Of a stretch of 7,303 bases of DNA, positions 5,421 through 7,303 are shown piece after piece. Position 1 is the stretch's first letter. Every line of letters starts with the position of its first letter. The DNA lies in contig KL571198.1 in NCBI GenBank assembly GCA_000715855.1, positions 85,281-92,583 of the forward strand, given 5' to 3'. A program made the position numbers and the translations under genes. The DNA is from Actinoplanes liguriensis. Its GTDB lineage: Bacteria > Actinomycetota > Actinomycetes > Mycobacteriales > Micromonosporaceae. Below the pieces are notes generated by a model, which saw nothing but the letters and a program-made list of their open reading frames with translations, did not search any database and was not told where the DNA came from.

Positions 5421-7005
5421 ATGTCCATGGCACCTCCAGCTCTGCCGAAGGTACAAACAACCACAAATAGCCCGCTGCATGGCCCGTGGCCCGACGTTCG
5501 CCTCTGGGCGCGACGGATGCCCGGCCCGGCCGCTCCGGCCACCCCCGCGACGATCCTCGCGATCGCCGCCGGCACCGCGGTCGTCGCGCTCAGCCTGCCG
5601 CTGGCGCAGACCGGCCCAGACCGGCCTGGGGTGGCTGATCGCCGCGGTGGCCGGCGCGATCGTCCTGGTCGTGGCCCGCCCGGCGACGAGCGCGATCCCG
5701 CCGCTGGTGATCCGTGCTCAACCGCGCGCCGGCTGGGACCGGGCGCTCTGGGGGCTGGCCACTCTCGCCCTGATCGGGGTGGGCACGTTCCGTGCGGCCG
5801 GGTGGCTGTTCGCGCTCTGCCTGGTCACGGCCACGCTGACGTTCGCGCTGGCGATCGGGGGCGGGCGGTCGATGCGGGCGGTGGTGACGACGTACCTGAT
5901 GAGCGCCGGCGCGATCCTGCGGTCCGCGCCGTGGCTGGTCCGCGGCCTGGCCCGGATGCGACGGGGTGAGCGGAACGGAACGGCGCCGATCCGGATCGCC
6001 GCCACCGCAGCGGTCTCGGTCGCCCTGCTCGGGGTCTTCGGGCTGCTCTTCGCGTCCGCCGACGAGAAGTTCGCGAACGTGCTCGGCGCGCTGCTCCCGG
6101 ACATCAATGTGGAGAGTGTGTTCCGCTGGGTGTTCGTCAGCGCGGTCGCCGCCCCGGTGCTGAGCGGCGCGGCCTACCTGCGGGTCGCGCCACCACGCCT
6201 CGCCGACCTGGACCGCACCGAGGGCCGCAAGGTGAGCCGGCTGGAGTGGGCCGTGCCGCTGGGACTGCTGACGCTGCTGTTCGCCGCGTTCGTGACGGTG
6301 CAGCTCACGGTGCTCTTCGGCGGCGATCGGCACGTGCGGGCCACGACCGGGCTGACCTATGCCGACTACGCCCGGGGCGGCTTCTGGCAGCTCTGCATCG
6401 TCACCGGCCTGACCCTGGTGGTGCTGGCCGGCGCCGCGCGCTGGGCGCCCCGGGAAGCGGCCGGCGACCGCATCGCACTCCGCGCCGTGCTGGGCGCGTT
6501 GACGCTGCTCACCCTGGTCATCGTGGCCTCGGCGCTGATCCGGATGCAGGTCTACGTCGACACGTACGGACTGACCCGCATGCGCCTCCTGGTCGCCTGC
6601 TGCGAGGTGTGGTTCGGGGTGATCCTGCTGCTGGTGCTGCTGGCCGGCATCCGGATCCGCGCGCCCTGGCTGCCCCGCGCGGCGATCGCGGCCGGTGTGC
6701 TGGCCCTGATCGGCCTCGCGGTGGCGAACCCGGATCTGCGGATCGCCGAGAACCAGCTGGACCGCCCGGCGAACCGGATCGACGCCGGTTACCTCGCCAC
6801 GCTGTCCCCCGACGCGGTGCCGGCCGTGGCCGGGATGGCCGGGGCCGGGGACCGGAGCTGCATCCTCTACCTGATCAGCCTGGACATGGGTGAGGACGGC
6901 TGGCGGGAGTGGAACCTGGGCCGGTCGCAGGCCCGGGAGCTGATCGGCGACAACCCGCGCCCGATCAACCCCGACCAATGCCTGTCCACGCGGTACCGCT
7001 ATTGA
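5421..7005 (+). pseudogene. DUF4153/DUF4173-type polytopic membrane protein, frameshifted by a 10-bp duplication
   Basis: The gene starts at ATG 5421 (GAAGGG at 5406-5411). The start frame encodes a Pro-rich leader and first membrane helix up to ALSLPLAQTG, then turns into Arg/Gly-rich nonsense and stops at 5969 after 182 residues. The frame from 5617 onward resumes with QTGLGWLIAAVAGAI and continues to TGA 7003-7005. The switch coincides with an exact 10-bp tandem duplication (5607-5626). Removing one copy gives a continuous 524-residue protein with about 11 membrane helices, the family-like segments LTYADYARGGFWQL and VDTYGLTRMR, and a C-terminal tail of about 90 residues with two cysteines (DRSC, PDQC) that could pair outside the membrane. 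The family function is unknown. Placement behind the kinase suggests a joint role. The frameshift may be a real mutation, a reversible slippage event or a sequencing error. Confidence 0.88.
5607..5626 (+). repeat. Exact 10-bp tandem duplication causing a frameshift
   Basis: CAGACCGGCC at 5607-5616 is repeated exactly at 5617-5626. With a single copy, the codons before and after join as Ala-Gln-Thr-Gly-Leu-Gly-Trp-Leu in one frame. Confidence 0.93.
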
Positions 7006-7029
7006 CAAACCGCCACGGGCGGCGAGACT
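7002..7029 (+). promoter_or_regulatory. Candidate leaderless promoter
   Basis: A perfect TTGACA at 7002-7007 overlaps the stop codon of the preceding gene. After 16 bases comes GAGACT at 7024-7029, one base off the actinobacterial TANNNT pattern. Seven bases later is the ATG at 7037, the usual spacing for a transcript that starts at its start codon. No convincing Shine-Dalgarno sequence lies in front of that ATG, which fits. A CCGCC-ACG-GGCGG stem (7010-7022) fills the spacer. Confidence 0.45.
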
Positions 7030-7036
7030 GCCGGAC

Positions 7037-7303
7037 ATGGCCGACAAACCGCCGCCCCCGCGGACCCGGGTGGTGCTGGGCGAAGCCACGGCCCACCGCC
7101 GCCCGGCCGACCCGGCCCGCACCGACCTCGCCGAGCAGACCCCGATCGGGGAGGCGCTGGTGAAGGGCCTGGTCCGGGCCCAGTTGGCGCTCGCGCTGCG
7201 GTTGTCGCTGGTGGTCGTGGCCGGGCTGGGGGCGCTGCCGTTGCTGTTCGCGGTGGCGCCGGCGGTCGGCGGGTTCAAGGTCTTCGGGATGCACCTGCCG
7301 TGG
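7037..7303 (+). CDS. 5'-partial small membrane protein, possibly the partner of a cation/acetate symporter
   Basis: Eighty-nine codons are visible and the frame is still open at the window end. The N-terminal part (about 1-45) is hydrophilic and charged, with a helix containing PIGEALVKGLVRAQLALALR (36-55), and leads into a membrane helix (about 52-73, LSLVVVAGLGALPLLFAVAP); a second hydrophobic segment seems to begin after HLPW. This resembles the small two-helix membrane proteins (DUF485-like) encoded next to cation/acetate symporters in actinobacteria; that is recognition from memory and the remainder is unseen. If right, a symporter gene should follow. In many actinomycetes such genes lie near a LytS/LytTR pair, which would connect the two ends of this window (inference). 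An 11-base direct repeat, GACAAACCGCC, lies at 7004-7014 and again inside the gene at 7043-7053. Confidence 0.7.
   Translation, partial: MADKPPPPRTRVVLGEATAHRRPADPARTDLAEQTPIGEALVKGLVRAQLALALRLSLVVVAGLGALPLLFAVAPAVGGFKVFGMHLPW

Noticed and set aside
4327..5466. 379-codon open frame on the minus strand
   Set aside because: It is antisense to a kinase with all catalytic motifs and encodes no recognisable domain.
5479..5616. Start of the DUF4173-type protein at ATG 5479
   Set aside because: It yields an Arg/Pro/Ser-rich stretch with no membrane helix up to 5616, whereas the frame from 5421 gives a normal leader and helix; the duplication explains the switch.
7004..7053. 11-base direct repeat GACAAACCGCC (7004-7014, 7043-7053) as a transposition or attachment mark
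   Set aside because: It is short, has no mobile gene nearby, and the second copy is ordinary coding sequence at the start of the 7037 gene.
5590..7278. 562-codon open frame on the minus strand
   Set aside because: It is antisense to the DUF4173-type gene, and its Arg/Gly/Gln/His-rich, repeat-like composition is typical of a GC-rich shadow frame.

Overview
The window is very GC-rich, with GTG and ATG starts, strong GC bias at third codon positions and ATGA stop/start overlaps. The proteins (LytS/LytTR pair, PhoP/BaeS-type pair, DUF4153/DUF4173 membrane protein) look like those of a high-GC actinomycete. The style of the LytS kinase suggests Micromonosporaceae (Actinoplanes-like); this is recognition from memory, not a search.

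Layout. 1-403 is non-coding and holds a ~31-bp minisatellite (about 37-238) with a G-quadruplex motif on the minus strand. 404-2693 is a plus-strand two-component operon: a LytS-type sensor kinase, a possible 40-codon coupled small ORF, and a LytTR response regulator. The kinase carries an in-frame array of 14-residue repeats inside its sensory region. The regulator gene contains a 17-base exact match to the Tn5/Nextera mosaic end at the receiver's conserved Lys-Pro site, so the sequence there is probably an artefact. 2694-2896 is a convergent intergenic region with a cluster of DnaA-box-like 9-mers, including one perfect TTATCCACA. 2897-3268 (minus) encodes a 123-residue protein that resembles a 6-pyruvoyltetrahydropterin synthase/QueD T-fold but lacks the usual zinc and catalytic motif. 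3269-3655 is the divergent intergenic region, with a long imperfect hairpin and an 18-19-bp tandem array.

3656-7005 is a second plus-strand operon: an OmpR/PhoB-family regulator, its HAMP histidine kinase (ATGA-coupled, almost no extracytoplasmic loop), and 20 bases later a DUF4153/DUF4173-type polytopic membrane protein. The last gene is frameshifted by an exact 10-bp tandem duplication at 5607-5626; removing one copy restores a 524-residue protein. A candidate leaderless promoter (TTGACA at 7002) precedes a 5'-partial membrane-protein gene at 7037 that runs off the window. That gene resembles the small membrane partner encoded beside actinobacterial cation/acetate symporters.

How the genes may work together: two signalling modules lie back to back. 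The first (LytS/LytTR) may act on a transport gene such as the one starting at 7037. The second probably senses within the membrane and is co-transcribed with the DUF4173 protein. No CRISPR array, tRNA, rRNA, phage gene or transposase was seen. The most actionable observations are the two probable sequence lesions (mosaic end and 10-bp duplication) and three unrelated tandem-repeat arrays within the first 3.5 kb.
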